A DNA stretch of 64,000 bases from Stictocephala bisonia (GCA_035578905.1 JAQJVL010000423.1:496001-560000), one strand, 5' to 3'. Positions 46,915 through 58,900 are shown, counted from the first letter of the stretch. Numbers and translations: made by a program. Notes: generated from the letters alone by a model not told the origin.

Positions 46915-48824
46915 TTACTCAGCGTCAGATTCCGATTCTGACTGTCTCTCAATAATAGGTGTCTCATCTACTGCACCTGGTTCGCTTGAGTCATCGATCA
47001 AACCGGTAAAGAACCCATGTTTGACTGGCGGGATGTAGGGTAACAAGTCAATCATGTCCCTTTTCTTCGCTGCAGTCACTGGTCGCTGCCCAGGATACAA
47101 GAGCTCTAACGGGATAAGACCAAGGTGGTCCACTCTCCTTCCTTTCCTTGCAAGAGTAACGTCAATAGCAAAGAACTCAATGTCGTCATTCAGAGTTTCC
47201 TTGTAGAAGATTTTGTATGGTTCTTCTTTCAAGTATCGAAGCCATTGTATCTTGTGCCAAGATACTGGATGACCCAGAGTGTTTTTTCTTCTTCTTGAGA
47301 TTGCTTTTTCCAGCTTTTCCGTACAATAAATGTCCTCTCTCCCCATAACTTTAAGTACATAGGGCTTCTTTCGTTTTGATTTTATGATTGCATCATACCA
47401 ATCTTGGGGCACATTCATTATTCTCCCTTTTGAATACGTCTCGATCACTCCAAAATCCGCATCATTGGGTAAAAAAGAATGTCCACTAGTCATGAACTTT
47501 TGATCAATTACCTTAACACTTCTCCCTTCCTCTTGAAGAAACTTCATGCACATCAATGCCACTTTTATGTTACGGTTTTGTCCTCCGCAACTATCACTGA
47601 ACATAATTACATGGTCGATATTTTCTTGTACTTTGTTACGAAGGTGCTCAACCAAACAAGATGCAATTTCTTGTGATCCACGGGAGGCTACCGTTTCGTC
47701 CCAAGCATACATGTACGCTGAGTCACTGGACAACTCGTGACATCCAACGTTATAAACGTACATGTTTCGCTTATAGTATGCAACAGAGCACGTTAGAGTA
47801 GGGAATGCAAGAGCTTTTTGAAGATCAAAAGTTAAAGCATACACCTTTGAGGCATCTTTTTTGCTGTCTTCTTTAGCTTGATTCAATTTTTCTCTTGCAA
47901 GTTCCGCCTTACGTAAATGCAACTCCTTACTAGTTTCAAGCTCTCGTTTTTTTTGTGGGTCCTCACAACCAGCAATTTTCATTTTGAAAGCGTCACATTT
48001 TGCGCAAGTGTCTTTATGAGGTGCATGAAAGTGTAGATTGTATTCATGATTAAAAATATAACGATACTTTGATTCAGAAACAGGAACTGCGTTGATGTTG
48101 TCACAGTGTTCTTTGTATAGATTAAACAATGACCTAATATTTAAGAACTCTGACAGGTACTTTCTGTCAGGGTTGTGAGCCCTTGTGTAGTGTGACTGGT
48201 ATGCTGGAAAGCTTTCAATATGATTTCTTACTATTTGTAACCGTGCATCATCAATTTTGTTTGCTGCCGGCTGCATTCCTCTCTTATCACTTCCAGGTTC
48301 ACAACCATCTCGTACTTTCTTCAAAGCTCTGAAACATCTTCCGTCAGAAACTTGAAAAGTCTTTAAGAAATATTGTTTGCACACCTTAAGATTTTTATCT
48401 GGTAACTGCAAGTGATAACCTATAGTAGAGCTTTTCACACCTCTACTTCCGTCTCTTACTCGGTGTGATTTTGGTGCACATTGTTTGCATAGCCCACAAA
48501 TGTATGCATTTTGTATTTGAAAACTTCCCATACTATAAAAGTGATCAAATAGTTTCTTTCTTTGTTCCTCAGTAATATTGTCACTGCACTTCATTTTGCA
48601 GCTACACGGTGGATTAGAGAATACTTTCTCAGCAACACGTTTACCCTTACCAGTTACGTAGGCCTTACCACTATTCCGTTTACTTTTACGTTGTTCTTTT
48701 TTGTTTGGATTCCGTTTCCTTTTTCGTGTTCTTACAACCAAAGGCCCTCCATTCCCATCGTCATTCATTTCATCTAAGTTCTCATTAATCAATTCTTCGA
48801 CATTTGCTGCCTCAAATCCATTAT
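46915..48824 (-). CDS. Putative transposase, exon 2 (main)
   Basis: The main exon of a 663-residue protein, joined to exon 1 at 49184-49265 by a 359-bp GT-AG intron (acceptor TTGATTACAG at 48826-48825). After an acidic start it has a basic nuclear-targeting-like stretch (RKRKRNPNKKEQRKSKRN) and cysteine groups (NPPCSCKMKCSDN; CGLCKQC; DTCAKCDAF) that suggest zinc binding. An RNase H-like core follows with candidate catalytic acids in LTFDLQKAL (D about 361), FSDSCGGQNRN (D about 438) and LPNDADFGVIE (D about 482/484). The SDSCGGQN box is, as I recall, the hallmark of the DUF7869 family, widespread in insect genomes and annotated as uncharacterised. A transposase role is inferred from its place between TIRs. 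No stop or frameshift is present. Confidence 0.82.
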
Positions 48825-49183
48825 CTGTAATCAAACACAATTTTTAACCAGGCCTATGGGCCAGTTGAATATTGGAAACATTGTAATACATTTTTATTAG
48901 TTTACAGCTAGGAAATCAAAGAAAATATTGTAATAAAGTAATCCAATCGCACAGCCAGCAGTTGAATGTAAAAATCCTGAAGGGCTCGTTTGATTGGTTT
49001 GAGCCTAGCCTAGGCCTTGATGTGTGTTCATTAAAAATATGAATGTTTTCCCTTCTAATATAAATTGGGAAACTAACCAAACTTTATTGTAACATACACA
49101 ATAAATTGTATATTATATGCTTGCAATTAGCAATAAAGACAAAAAGAACTATAAACACAATTTTAGGTTATGTCTACTCTTAC

Positions 49184-49265
49184 CTGATTCGTCTGTTGGA
49201 ATATATTCAGATCCAGAATCCTGAAGGATTGAGGGTGTAGACAAACTAGAATCACTCATACTCAT
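49184..49265 (-). CDS. Putative transposase, exon 1
   Basis: An 82-nt exon starting at ATG 49265 and encoding MSMSDSSLSTPSILQDSGSE then YIPTDES plus one base. Donor AATCAG|GTAAGA at 49184/49183 is strong. The final G joins AT from exon 2 to give Asp (DES|D|NGFE), keeping the frame. Acidic, Ser/Thr-rich, Met-Ser starts of this sort are common in the N-termini of this protein type. A second ATG two codons later is an alternative start. Confidence 0.82.
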
Positions 49266-49589
49266 CTTAGATGCTGCGAAAGTGGGTTTACTATGGTTAG
49301 GATGTATTATTTAATAAGTATAAAGAGACCATGATCAACTGTCTACTCACATAACCATGCCTAGCTCTCATGTAATAGTGAAGTAAGTCAAGCTGATCCC
49401 AGGGAAGAGTGAAGTAAGTCAGACTTACACCACTTTTGTTTGCAATCATATCACCTGTTTCATTATTGACTTGTTTTCACTGCCTTCTAAATTGATGTTA
49501 ACAGGTGTTTTTGACTTAAACCACTTTTCCAAATGATGAAATAGGGTTTCAGGAATCCAAAACTGCATTTAGCTAGGTTTGTAAAAAAA

Positions 49590-49622
49590 ACTGACTTACA
49601 CCACTTTTCCTCTCAACGGCTC
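49590..49622. repeat. Right TIR of the 3-kb transposon
   Basis: ACTGACTTACACCACTTTTC then CTCTCAACGGCTC, the inverse of the left TIR with one mismatch. Subterminal repeats of the same core lie just inside at 49432-49447 and 49513-49530. Confidence 0.92.
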
Positions 49623-49626
49623 ATAT

Positions 49627-50284
49627 CTGATTTATGTGTTTGACATGCAATTTATAACAAATAACAAAATATTTCTTATTAAGAAATAATAAGGATTTAT
49701 TACAATTAAATTTATTCACTGTGCTTAGTTTGTTTCGAATTTTTGAATCCTCAACTAAATATATTGTAATTTAGGCAAAAGTGGGTCTAATTTATTTTTA
49801 GGTTTGTGAACTATGGGCAAAGCACAGAATTGAGGAAGTATGGGATTTAGTACAATAAGTTTCTTGTACACCTCATTATTTATTAGCATATTACACTGAT
49901 TCATATGTTTTGAAATTGAATTGGTAAACTTTGAGATGGGTTTTTTTAGAAAGTTTGTAACTAACTACCTTTATTTAACATACTTTCTAATTTTATATAG
50001 AGTTCTTTTTTATATAAGATTAGAGTCTGTCACTTTTGACTCATTTTAAATAGGAAACATTTTTTATTTGTAGATTTTTTAAAGCATCACTATTTATCTT
50101 TTCTTTATTTAAGAAATCAATAGTTCATTTATTTTTTTATCAATCACTTATACTTATTAAGAATATCTTATTATTAATTTGAGTTCATCCTCCTTATTAA
50201 AGATTAGCTTCAATCTCATTACTTAGCAAGAAATTATTAATAATATTCAATTAAGATATTGAAGAATACAAAACTCCAAAACAC
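49627..50284. other. DENND5 intron between two transposons
   Basis: AT-rich sequence without recognisable features, between the 3-kb transposon and the piggyBac element. Confidence 0.5.
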
Positions 50285-50288
50285 TTAA

Positions 50289-52789
50289 CCTTCCGGGACG
50301 AGCGCCCGTTTATGGCACACGAGGACGCGCGTGTTGTACTTTGTACAACATAAGTGTTTTTGGGCTTTCATTCTGAAATAATTATAAATAATACTGTAAC
50401 TGACCTTTATATGTATACATTATTATTATTTTAAGTTGATTTGTTACTAATACAATAATTTATAGAGTTATAAATAAATAAAAATGTATTATTACATATC
50501 AATTTATTAGTAACTAAATTAAACAATAATAATAAGAATTATAATTAAAGTAAAACAATATCAATAAAAAATTGTCGTCACATACAAAATGAGGAGTTTT
50601 TTAATATTTTTTTAAGTCTGTAGCTTTTCTTTTCCTTTACTCGTCACTGTTATCATCACTCCTACCTTGATTGCAGTGTTTACAGATGAGTTTCTTCTCG
50701 GAGTGGGTTTTACAAACAAATCGTGCACATGTGTCACATTTAATTGTTGTAGATGAGTTTTTTTTTTCTACCACACATCCAGCATGTTCCCTTCTTTCTG
50801 GCATGCCGTTCGGCAACTTCCTCTTCTATATCAGCGGTTCTGTATCTTGCCAAAAAGGTAGTAATGTCAACAGGGAGTGACCTAATAGTAGCTCTCATCT
50901 CCAAATGTTCCTTCATCAAACTCATTGCCAAACGTTTTTGGAAATCTTTTCTTCTGCATGGTTCTTAGTTTTTATTAAAATTTAAAATTACTCTTGCATT
51001 GATGCTAGCAATATTCATAAAAGCGAAAAAAAGGGCTAGAGGCCATCGTCTCTTCTCCCTGGATGCGGAGTAGGCTGCACACATTTTGTCGCAAGTATCC
51101 ACGCCACCCTTGGTCTGGTTGTAGTCAATAATTATATCAGGTTTACCTGTTTCATTATCAATCACTTTTGTGTGGTGCATTGTAGACAATAATACAACAC
51201 CTTTGTTTTTTTTAGTCACATAAGAAACTAGTGTTTTATCATCTTGAAATCCGTACATTGAAGTGCCCACATCTTTAGCCTTATTGGGCAAAAATGAAGG
51301 AGGTATAGCAGCCTTATTTTTTTTTTTTTTAAAGTTCCAATTAGTGTTAACCTTTTACTCAGTAGGTAATCAGCTAGTGGGACGCTTGTATACCAATTGT
51401 TGGTAGTTACATTTCTATTGGTATTCTCAATGGGTTTTACAAGTCGTTTGACGACATCTCTAGCACTGTTTGAGGTTTCGTAAGGGCCCTGTGGTTGTTT
51501 TCCACAATACACCTCAAAGTTGTGACAATAAAACGTTTTGGCGTCGCAAAGAGCAAACATTTTCAAGCCGTACTTGGCCGGTTTGTTAGGTATATACTGG
51601 ACAAATGAACACCTACCTCTGAAACGATGCAGCATCTCATCTATTGTTACAAATTCAGATGTACTATAATTATCAATGTAGTTTTTTACAAACAAATCAA
51701 CAACAGATCTAATGGGAGCTAGTTTGTCAAATTACTTGCGGTCATCTCTTGTGGTTTTATCGTCAAACCTCATACAATTTAGTAAAAATAAAAAACGTTT
51801 GTAACTCATAGCTGCTCGTATAATTGGTATTCCTGTCCCATCCTTAGCCCATAGTTCTCTAACGTTTGCATGACCACTCTTTCTAGTACCAATCAGATAC
51901 AAAACTCCAAATAATGCCATAATCTCAGGTCTGTTAGACTGTAAGCAATCTCGTTCCCTAGCAAATTTATGTGAGATAGTAAGTATATGTTTATTAGTAC
52001 AATCTAAAATTTCATCTATCATTTCAAGACTTATCATAGATAAAAATGCATCAATCTCATTACTCATATTCCTCGCACGTGGTTTTGGTCCTGGAAGTTT
52101 TTTCACAATGTTTGTTCTTCTTGTTTTGCTAGAAGGAAGAATGTCGGATAAACACCATATTGTCTCACCATCTTTACCCAGAACAAACTCGGCATCATCA
52201 CAGATTTCTAAGTCACTTTCATCATTTACCTCAAGTTCACTGTCATCCGAAATATGATTATGTTCAATTTGTTCAACAGTACATTCTGTCATAAACCCAT
52301 CTATATCATCATCTTCAGAACTATTTTGCAGAATATGATCAATTTCACTCGTTCTCAGTACATCACACATAGTAATGGCAATTCCTAACAGTATATACAG
52401 AATAAAAACAAAATAAACAAAGTTAACACTATTTAAATGCAACAAAATAACTATATATACAACACTAATATACAAAATAGTAATATAACAATAAAATAAA
52501 ACACACAAAACTATTATTTACGCAGTTTGAACAATGTTAACTACACTAATAAGACACTACTCAAGGATGCGCGCGTTGGACAAAGTACAACAACTCTGAC
52601 GCAACTGAACTAAATTCCACCTGACAAAGGCGACCTTGACCAGAACAATATGCGAGGCAGTAACGGAGTAGGGGAGTGAGGTGCCTAGGAATAGATCGCA
52701 GTTACCAGCATTCCAGGTAAAAATTAAACCGGTAAATATAAAAATACGACTACTGTTGTACTTTGTACAAGGGCGCGCGTCCCGGAAGG
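50289..52789 (-). mobile_element. piggyBac element, nearly full length
   Basis: Flanked by TTAA at 50285-50288 and 52790-52793. TIRs are CCTTCCGGGACGAGCGCCC (left) and CCTTCCGGGACGCGCGCCC (inverse of right), 18 of 19 identical. A TTGTACTTTGTACAA motif occurs close to both ends, in the same orientation. Length 2501 bp. It carries one transposase gene on the minus strand, in sense with the host DENND5 gene. Confidence 0.93.
50637..52370 (-). pseudogene. piggyBac transposase, inactivated
   Basis: Start ATG 52370 (MCDVLRTSEIDHILQ); the longer upstream frame is hydrophobic non-homologous sequence. An acidic N-terminus leads to the DDE core: VTIDEMLHRFRGRCSF (first Asp), NVTTNNWYTSVPLADYL, and NQTKGGVDTCDKM (third Asp). 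The C-terminal Cys-rich domain (CWMCGRKK, CDTCARFVCKTH, CKHC) ends at 50637. Family members have DNW where this copy has NNW (51399-51401), so the second catalytic Asp appears changed to Asn. There are also in-frame stops at 51732 and 50965 and frameshifts in the long A/T runs near 51320 and 50760. The copy is dead. Confidence 0.9.
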
Positions 52790-52793
52790 TTAA

Positions 52794-53611
52794 ATTTGGT
52801 ATTGATCACAAAACTAATTATATAGATCGCTTTATAGTCAACGACCAGCATAAAAAAGGGCTGTATTCCATTGTTAATGCTTAGAATGTTAAACATTCTA
52901 TTAGAAGAACAATTGAAAAAGGCAAATTATGCATCAAATATGGCAGCTATCAAAGAATATCGAAGTAATTTAACAGAGTATGTTAAAAAGGCAACAAAGA
53001 AACGAGAAAAATAAAAAATATCACTTTTCCGATTTAATAAAAATAATAATTGGATTAGTACTACATGGACAAAATTTTGAAAACATCAACAAAAATATAA
53101 ATATGTTTTATATTTATATTTATGTATTTATGTACGATTATTTTTGTGTACGATTATATTTATGTACGAGACAAAAAAAAATTAAATAATAAATAACAAA
53201 AATCCAAAAGATAATGAAAATAAGTCTGGTTTATGACATGCAATACCCAAAAATAAAAAAAGATGAAAGAACATTTTTTACACATAAAATGTAATCATGA
53301 AGAAAACCAAGTGATTGATAACTGTATAAACATTGGACATACTTTCTATTTCAAAAGAATATTAAAAAATGTAACAACACCATAACATTTAAATGCATGA
53401 TAATCATGTACATTATTAAAGCACTTAACAATTGTTAAATCAAGATCATGGACCCATTCAAAATTCTATTTTACTTTCAAAACCACTAAAGTATTTCCAT
53501 GTTTTTAATATCCTCAGAACTATTTTTCCTGTTGTTATAAAAATAGTTTTAAATGAAATAAGATAAAACAGAATAAAAATTAACTTGCCTATACGAGTAA
53601 AAAATAATTAC
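52794..53611. other. DENND5 intron, no assigned feature
   Basis: AT-rich. A lysine-rich 42-residue plus-strand frame (52886-53014, ending ATKKREK) is unassigned. A TATTTATGTA-type microsatellite lies at 53105-53170. Confidence 0.45.
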
Positions 53612-53781
53612 CTGTCCTACGAGCCAGCTTGACTAGACGTTTGAGAGTGTCAGGCCCTGTTATAAGAGAATGTCCTGAGCTGTCATCAAGATCATTGGCC
53701 CATGAGTGTTTACGAGGCAGTGTGCAGCTTGTAGTCATTAGATCATTTTCAGTCATAACTAGATTTCCTGTATTTACTATC
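53612..53781 (-). CDS. DENND5: DENND5-like gene, exon a: linker before d-DENN
   Basis: The most upstream exon visible, 170 nt. The acceptor is GATTTTCAG at 53783-53782 and the donor is AGGACAG|GTAATT at 53612/53611. It starts with the last base of a codon and ends with the first G of the glycine codon completed 13.2 kb away (RRT-G|VSLDG). It encodes a variable linker (LPRKHSWANDLDDSSGHS) and TLKRLVKLARRTG, matching the RLQALVKRTGVSLE region of vertebrate DENND5A. The u-DENN and c-DENN exons must lie beyond the right end, or were missed. Confidence 0.85.
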
Positions 53782-54109
53782 CTGAAAATCATTTAAATTT
53801 AGTGGTTTATTGAACCTATAGAGTAACAAATGTCATATACTTAACCAGTTATTAAACTAGCCTAGTAAAACTAAAATAAAAAGAACGGTGCTTTTGCTTA
53901 TAAATTCTAGTCATGCAATTTAGCCTATTTCCTAAACCAAGTAAAATGATAAATTATAATTAGAACCTTACAAAACATGTTAATACCTACCCTGAAGATT
54001 TATGACTTTAAACAATCTAAACTTTATAACCAGGTTTGTATTATGGATATAACCATTTGATAACTCCAGCAGAAGGATAGTATCGGACGACAATGAAGGT
54101 GTGCTTGTA
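53782..54109. other. DENND5 intron, no feature
   Basis: Short AT-rich intronic stretch upstream of the exon at 53612-53781. Confidence 0.5.
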
Positions 54110-54818
54110 CGTGGACTTTTTTTTCAACATTAGATGTGGTGTATAGAAATAAAACTAATGAGAATAATAAAACAATTTTATCATATAAAATTACATACAT
54201 GGTTACTTTTCTACGTAATCGCCATTTAAAATTATGGCAATTGTCATAACAGGGTACAAGCTTTCCAATATCCTCTTAAAAGAAAATTACTGCCAGTGAT
54301 TTGAGATGCGTTTCTGTGGCGTCTCAAAGTATGTCGTTGGTTCAGAAGCTCTGCCCTCCTAAGCACTTCTTCAGATCAGGGAATATGTGAAAATCACTTG
54401 TCACAAAGTCTGGAATGTATCTCCAAAAATGTGCCATTGAAACCCATCAAGGAGACATTTTTTCAGAGTAGCACTGAAAGGACGGGTGTTTTCATGGATA
54501 AGCACAACTCCAGAAGTGAGTAGTGATTTTTTTTACGACTCTTATGTTAAACTCATGACATTCTTCATTGAATTTCCTTCCATTGTCCTTCAGTTTGCAA
54601 GAATTGAATACCACTTCGTACCTCACACTTGGTGTGAGAATTATTTGTAGAAGCCATGTTTATGAGGCGCTAGATCAACAAGTAATAGCGCTGGCCACTC
54701 GGAAATAGGTGAGAATGTAGTGGAAGGGTGTGCTGTAGATTACTGTGCATTGTTGCATCATATTGTTCAACTGGCTGTTTCACATCGTGATCAGAGGTTG
54801 AAGAAAAAACAGCCCTCG
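54110..54818 (-). mobile_element. Degenerate mariner element
   Basis: The left end CGTGGACTTTTTTTTCAAC after TA (54108-54109) pairs with the right inverse CGAGGGCTGTTTTTTCTTCA before TA (54819-54820). Minus-strand remnants of a transposase are readable in pieces: GVVLIHENTRPF at about 54515-54480 (second catalytic-Asp region, with Asp changed to Glu), LLDGFQWHIF, and a terminal NGDYVEK followed by a stop at about 54220. The element is only 0.7 kb, so most of the gene is deleted. Confidence 0.65.
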
Positions 54819-54820
54819 TA

Positions 54821-55309
54821 CCTTTGGTGTGAGCAAGCCTGTTTATAACAGTATACTCAAGTTTGAAAATGTCAGCTATTTCAAAAAGTCAAAATTTAAA
54901 AATATTAATAAATAATTTCTTAATATTGACATGACTTACTGCTAATTTATTTAATTTTCTCAAAAATTTAGTGCAATATTTGTTCAATCAGACATTAATT
55001 CTTGATATGTAACAATATTTAAACTACTTGTCAAGAAAACACAAAACAAAAGTGTGTGCAAGATATTAAAATTTGAATGTCTTGATTGTTTGAACCTCTT
55101 GAAATTTTGATTTAATAATTGATTGTTTAATTACTTTTCTCCTATTCACTATCCATATAACTGATAATATTAATGAAATACAATCAGTTATTCATTTCAC
55201 TGTATTAAGTGAAATTTGAATTCATAGTGATGAAGTTATTTATACAATATTCCTAATTATAATATATATGCATGTTTTAATGATAATCATAGAGCAGGTG
55301 GTGTGATTT
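54821..55309. other. AT-rich DNA, nothing recognised
   Basis: No coding or repeat signal identified between the mariner remnant and the LINE wreck at 55310. Confidence 0.5.
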
Positions 55310-57962
55310 GTTATGCTTAGAATAGTAGTTTAAATGTTACACGAATAGATTTTAATATGACATCAGCCGATGTTTTATTGTTAAATGTTAACTTTCAAAG
55401 ATCTCGCCTTATAATTTTTTGCTTATATAGATTTCAGAATTCCTCAGAAAAAGTTTTTATTGATGAACTAACAACTGTTTTGCCTAATCTAAATCACAAT
55501 ATTGTATATGTAGGTGATATAAACATAAGTCTATTAGATCAAAGTCTAATACACTACATACACTAATAAACTAGTCTAATACACTAATTTATAATAGCCT
55601 ATTAAGTAGCGATGGTTTTGTCTTCATGGTAAATAGTCCTACAAGAATTACACATAAGTCTAGTTCATTAATCAATCATATCTTTATTAGACATAGATAT
55701 TTACATAAATTTAAAACTACTTTATTTAATATCGGTTTAACTAATCATTGTGTGATAGGTTTAAATGTATCTATGTACAGATATAAATTTAAACTCCCAC
55801 AAATGTTTGCCAGAAAAATCAAAGATAAATTACAATTTATTAAGAGATCTCATTAGATTGGAATGTATTTTATTCTTCTGATGGTGTAAATGTAAGTTAT
55901 AACAATTTTTGTGATATTTTAATTTCCAATATAAATAACTCTAAAAGAGCAATTAAGAGAAATAAGTTGAACAAAGCTAGAGCTACCTGTCCATGGAAGG
56001 ATTGAAACATTTTATGAAAAATAGAGAGGAGGCGTATACATAATTTGGAAAAAGCGACCATATGATAGATGTTTCCAGAAATTTTTCAAGCAGTTTTGTA
56101 ATAAATTAAAGTGATATCATTTGTACTAAAAATACTTTTTTTTAAAGAAAATAATTGGTTGTAATGGTGACACTGCTCAACAATGGAAGGTAATCAATAG
56201 TTTAACTGGTAAGAACAATAGTAGAATTGTTGACAAGGTCGAATTAGCTGATGCGAAGGTAGTTATGCAACCGAAACAGGTGGCCACTGAATTCAATCGT
56301 TATCTTATCTCGGTACAAGGTTCAACGCATCCCCAGTCTTTGCAGCCACACCTGAGGTTACACTATAACCCGAACTCCTTCTTTATTACTCTGACCACTG
56401 ACACTGAAGTTATGAACGTTATAAATAGCTTAAAAAATAAAAAACTTGATAGTTTTTTACTGTATCACAGTACAATAATTGAAAGAAATTGCCGACCTCA
56501 TACTGCCTATTCTGGCTCATCTCATCAATTTAAGTTTTACAAGTGGACAATTTCCAAATCAATTGAAAAAAGTATTATAGTTCCAATTTCTAAAAAAGAA
56601 TCGTTGATAATATTAGATAACTTAGACCTATTAGTTTATTGTCTGTCTTTTCTAAATTGTTCGAGAAATTTATGAAATTAATATTGATAAAATATCTTGA
56701 TAGAATAAATTTCCTCAGTGCTTATCAGTTGGGATTCAGGAAGGGGAAATCTACATAGGATGCCCTCATTTTAGTTATCAATAACATTTATAGAAGTTTC
56801 AACCTTAATGATAAAATAACTGGATTATTCATTGATTTTAGAAAAGCCTTTGATTTGGTGGATCATGTTGTTCTGTTAGACAAGTTGAGCCATATAGGAG
56901 TCAGAGGAGTAGTGCTTAGTTGGTTTGAGAATTTTCTTTGTTCTAGAACACAACAGGTTAGGGTTTTGAATCAGCTGAGTCAAGCTCTCCCAGTAGAAGC
57001 AGGGCTACCTCATGGATCGGTCCTGTCTGCGACATTGTTCTTGATTTTCATTACGATTTATTGGAATTACCTTTCCGTGGGATTATTAGTGCTTTCACTG
57101 ATGACATTGCTCTTTTTTTATACAAATAAAAGCTATCTTGACATTTTTGACAAGATACAGTATGATTTAGATATAATTAACCATTGGTGTTTAGGTAACA
57201 AAATGCTGATTAATGTCAATAAAACTATGTATATGAATTTTTAGTTTAAAAGCTTTGATTTTACTTCAAAATTGATTTCACATGATTTACATTTTGCAAG
57301 AGTAAATTGTAATTGTGGAACTATTGAAAGGGCCAATTCTTTTAAATATCTTGGTGTAACTCTAAATGGAAAACTTAACTGGGACACATATATTTCTGCA
57401 TTACGTTCTAAATTAAAGTCAATTTTAAGAATCTTTTACTACTGAAGAAATTTCTGCAATGAAGCCTTATTAAGAAATCTGTATTTTGCATTTATTGAAT
57501 TTAGGCTGCTCTACACTCTCCACTGTTGGGGAAGAGCTTCTAATTTTAATATTGATAAACTGAGAATAATCCAAAATCATTATATCCGTATTATATTAAG
57601 TAAGAGAATGTCGGAAAGTTCCTTTCCTCTCTTCATTTAATTAAAATTACCGCCAATTCAACATTTTTTTGTATACAAAGTATTAAAACTGTTTTACGTT
57701 AGAAGTGAAAATACTGGTACCAGTGAATTTCTATACAGCACAAGGAGTAATTTATCAAAGAGTATTTAGGTTCCCTAAAGTTAATAAAACTACTTTCAAG
57801 CAATCTTTCCAGTACACTGGCCCTAAATTGTTTGATAAATTAACGATTGAAATTAAAATTTGCAATAAAAATAAACTTTTTGGCATACAATTAAAACAAT
57901 GGTTATTTACAAAGCAAGACCTGGGTTTTTTAAAGATACATTTTAATAATTCTACATGTTAA
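55310..57962 (+). pseudogene. Degenerate jockey-like LINE ORF2
   Basis: Endonuclease pieces at 55357-55566 (VYVGDINISLLD) and 55626-55856 (NSPTRITHKSSSLINHIF; GLTNHCVIGLN) are followed by RT pieces. These are 56265-56675, an in-frame AYQLGFRKGKST-like block near 56725, FRKAFDLVDHVVLLDKL (about 56840), LPHGSVLSATLF (57006) and FTDDIALF in a shifted frame (57094-57105). KYLGVTLNGKLNW (about 57345) and a C-terminal domain (57705-57962) end the relic. The catalytic DD is kept, but at least six frame breaks make this a relic. It belongs to the jockey/L2-type LINEs. Confidence 0.82.
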
Positions 57963-58574
57963 AAATGTAATACTCAATTCTTTTTTGTTGTCTACTATTT
58001 ATACTTTATCGTTTTTCTCTTTATAATATCATCTCTTTATTTTGTTCTTTATTTATTCTTATATCTAGGTACAATTAAATCTTGAACAAAAAGCGCAAAA
58101 TAGCTCTGGCTTATTCCAATATCAAAGCAACTCTTTCTCTTTGTATATTATACGAGTTATTATATATTATATGTCTTTTATTTTATATAAGTTCAAGAAA
58201 TGTCTATTTTGTTTTTGAATTTTTCAAGAAGATGCAATTGACATATGATATGATTTTTGGCTGCATTTTAGATTTATATTTTTTCTTTTAGTTTATTTTT
58301 AGCAATAATAATGTTTTAGTCACGTCTATTACACTGGCAGGCGCCACAAAAATGAGAGATAATTATTTTAACTATAGTTGGACTCAAAAGAGTTAATTTG
58401 TTTGTTAATTATTTTATGTCAATTTTGTCACTGGCCACTTTTACTGGAAACTGTGGCCAGTTTTATTCCTGAGTTTATACAGTGTTTATTGTTTATTTAT
58501 CAAGAATTTGAAGAAATAAATCATTATTATTATATTTTCAATTTCCTAGTAAAGATAATTCATTATTAAAGATT
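57963..58574. other. AT-rich spacer between LINE fragments
   Basis: T-rich DNA, probably 3' UTR of the preceding LINE in its first part; nothing further is recognised. Confidence 0.45.
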
Positions 58575-58900
58575 TTAGCCGGTCTTAATACACTTGACTC
58601 CTGCAGAAGTACATTTAAAGAACTTAAAAATACTCACATCAGTATCTCTTTATATATAGGAAGTTATCCTGTACGCTATAGGTAAAAATTTAGCAAGAAC
58701 AGTACAACTACATCAATACAACACCAGGCATGAAAACAATTTCATTTTGCCGAACAACCGTCTTAGCCTATATGAAGAGAAGCCAAGCTACATGGGACTG
58801 AAATTGTTTAACTGCCTTCCTGACTACTTGAAGAAGATCTCCAGACAAAAACATTTCAAGAGGAAACTTCAAGAATGGCGTGTCTCTGGCCATGAATGCT
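58575..58900 (+). pseudogene. LINE C-terminal domain fragment
   Basis: An isolated piece of the conserved LINE C-terminus: LDSCRSTFKELK in one frame, then YNTRHENNFILPNNRLSLYE and KPSYMGLKLFNCLPDYLKKI in another, ending KRKLQEW. It resembles the end of the LINEs at 17 kb and 62 kb. The frame 58747-58995 continues into unrelated sequence after about 58880. Confidence 0.8.

Larger units (their letters stand above)
46603..49622 (-). mobile_element. Intact DNA transposon, 33-bp TIRs, DUF7869-like transposase
   Basis: A 3020-bp element. The left TIR is 46603-46635 and the right TIR 49590-49622, 32 of 33 identical (GAGCCGYTGAGAGGAAAAGT then GGTGTAAGTCAGT). It is flanked on both sides by ATAT (46599-46602, 49623-49626), so the target duplication is ATAT or TA. 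The core TIR motif GACTTACACCACTTTTCC recurs inside at 46819-46836, and variants occur at 49432-49447 and 49513-49530. One spliced minus-strand gene (49265 to 46915) fills it. Superfamily is not one I can name with confidence. Confidence 0.9.

Noticed and set aside
47479..48777. Plus-strand open frames opposite the DUF7869-like gene
   Set aside because: Antisense shadows of the transposase exon.
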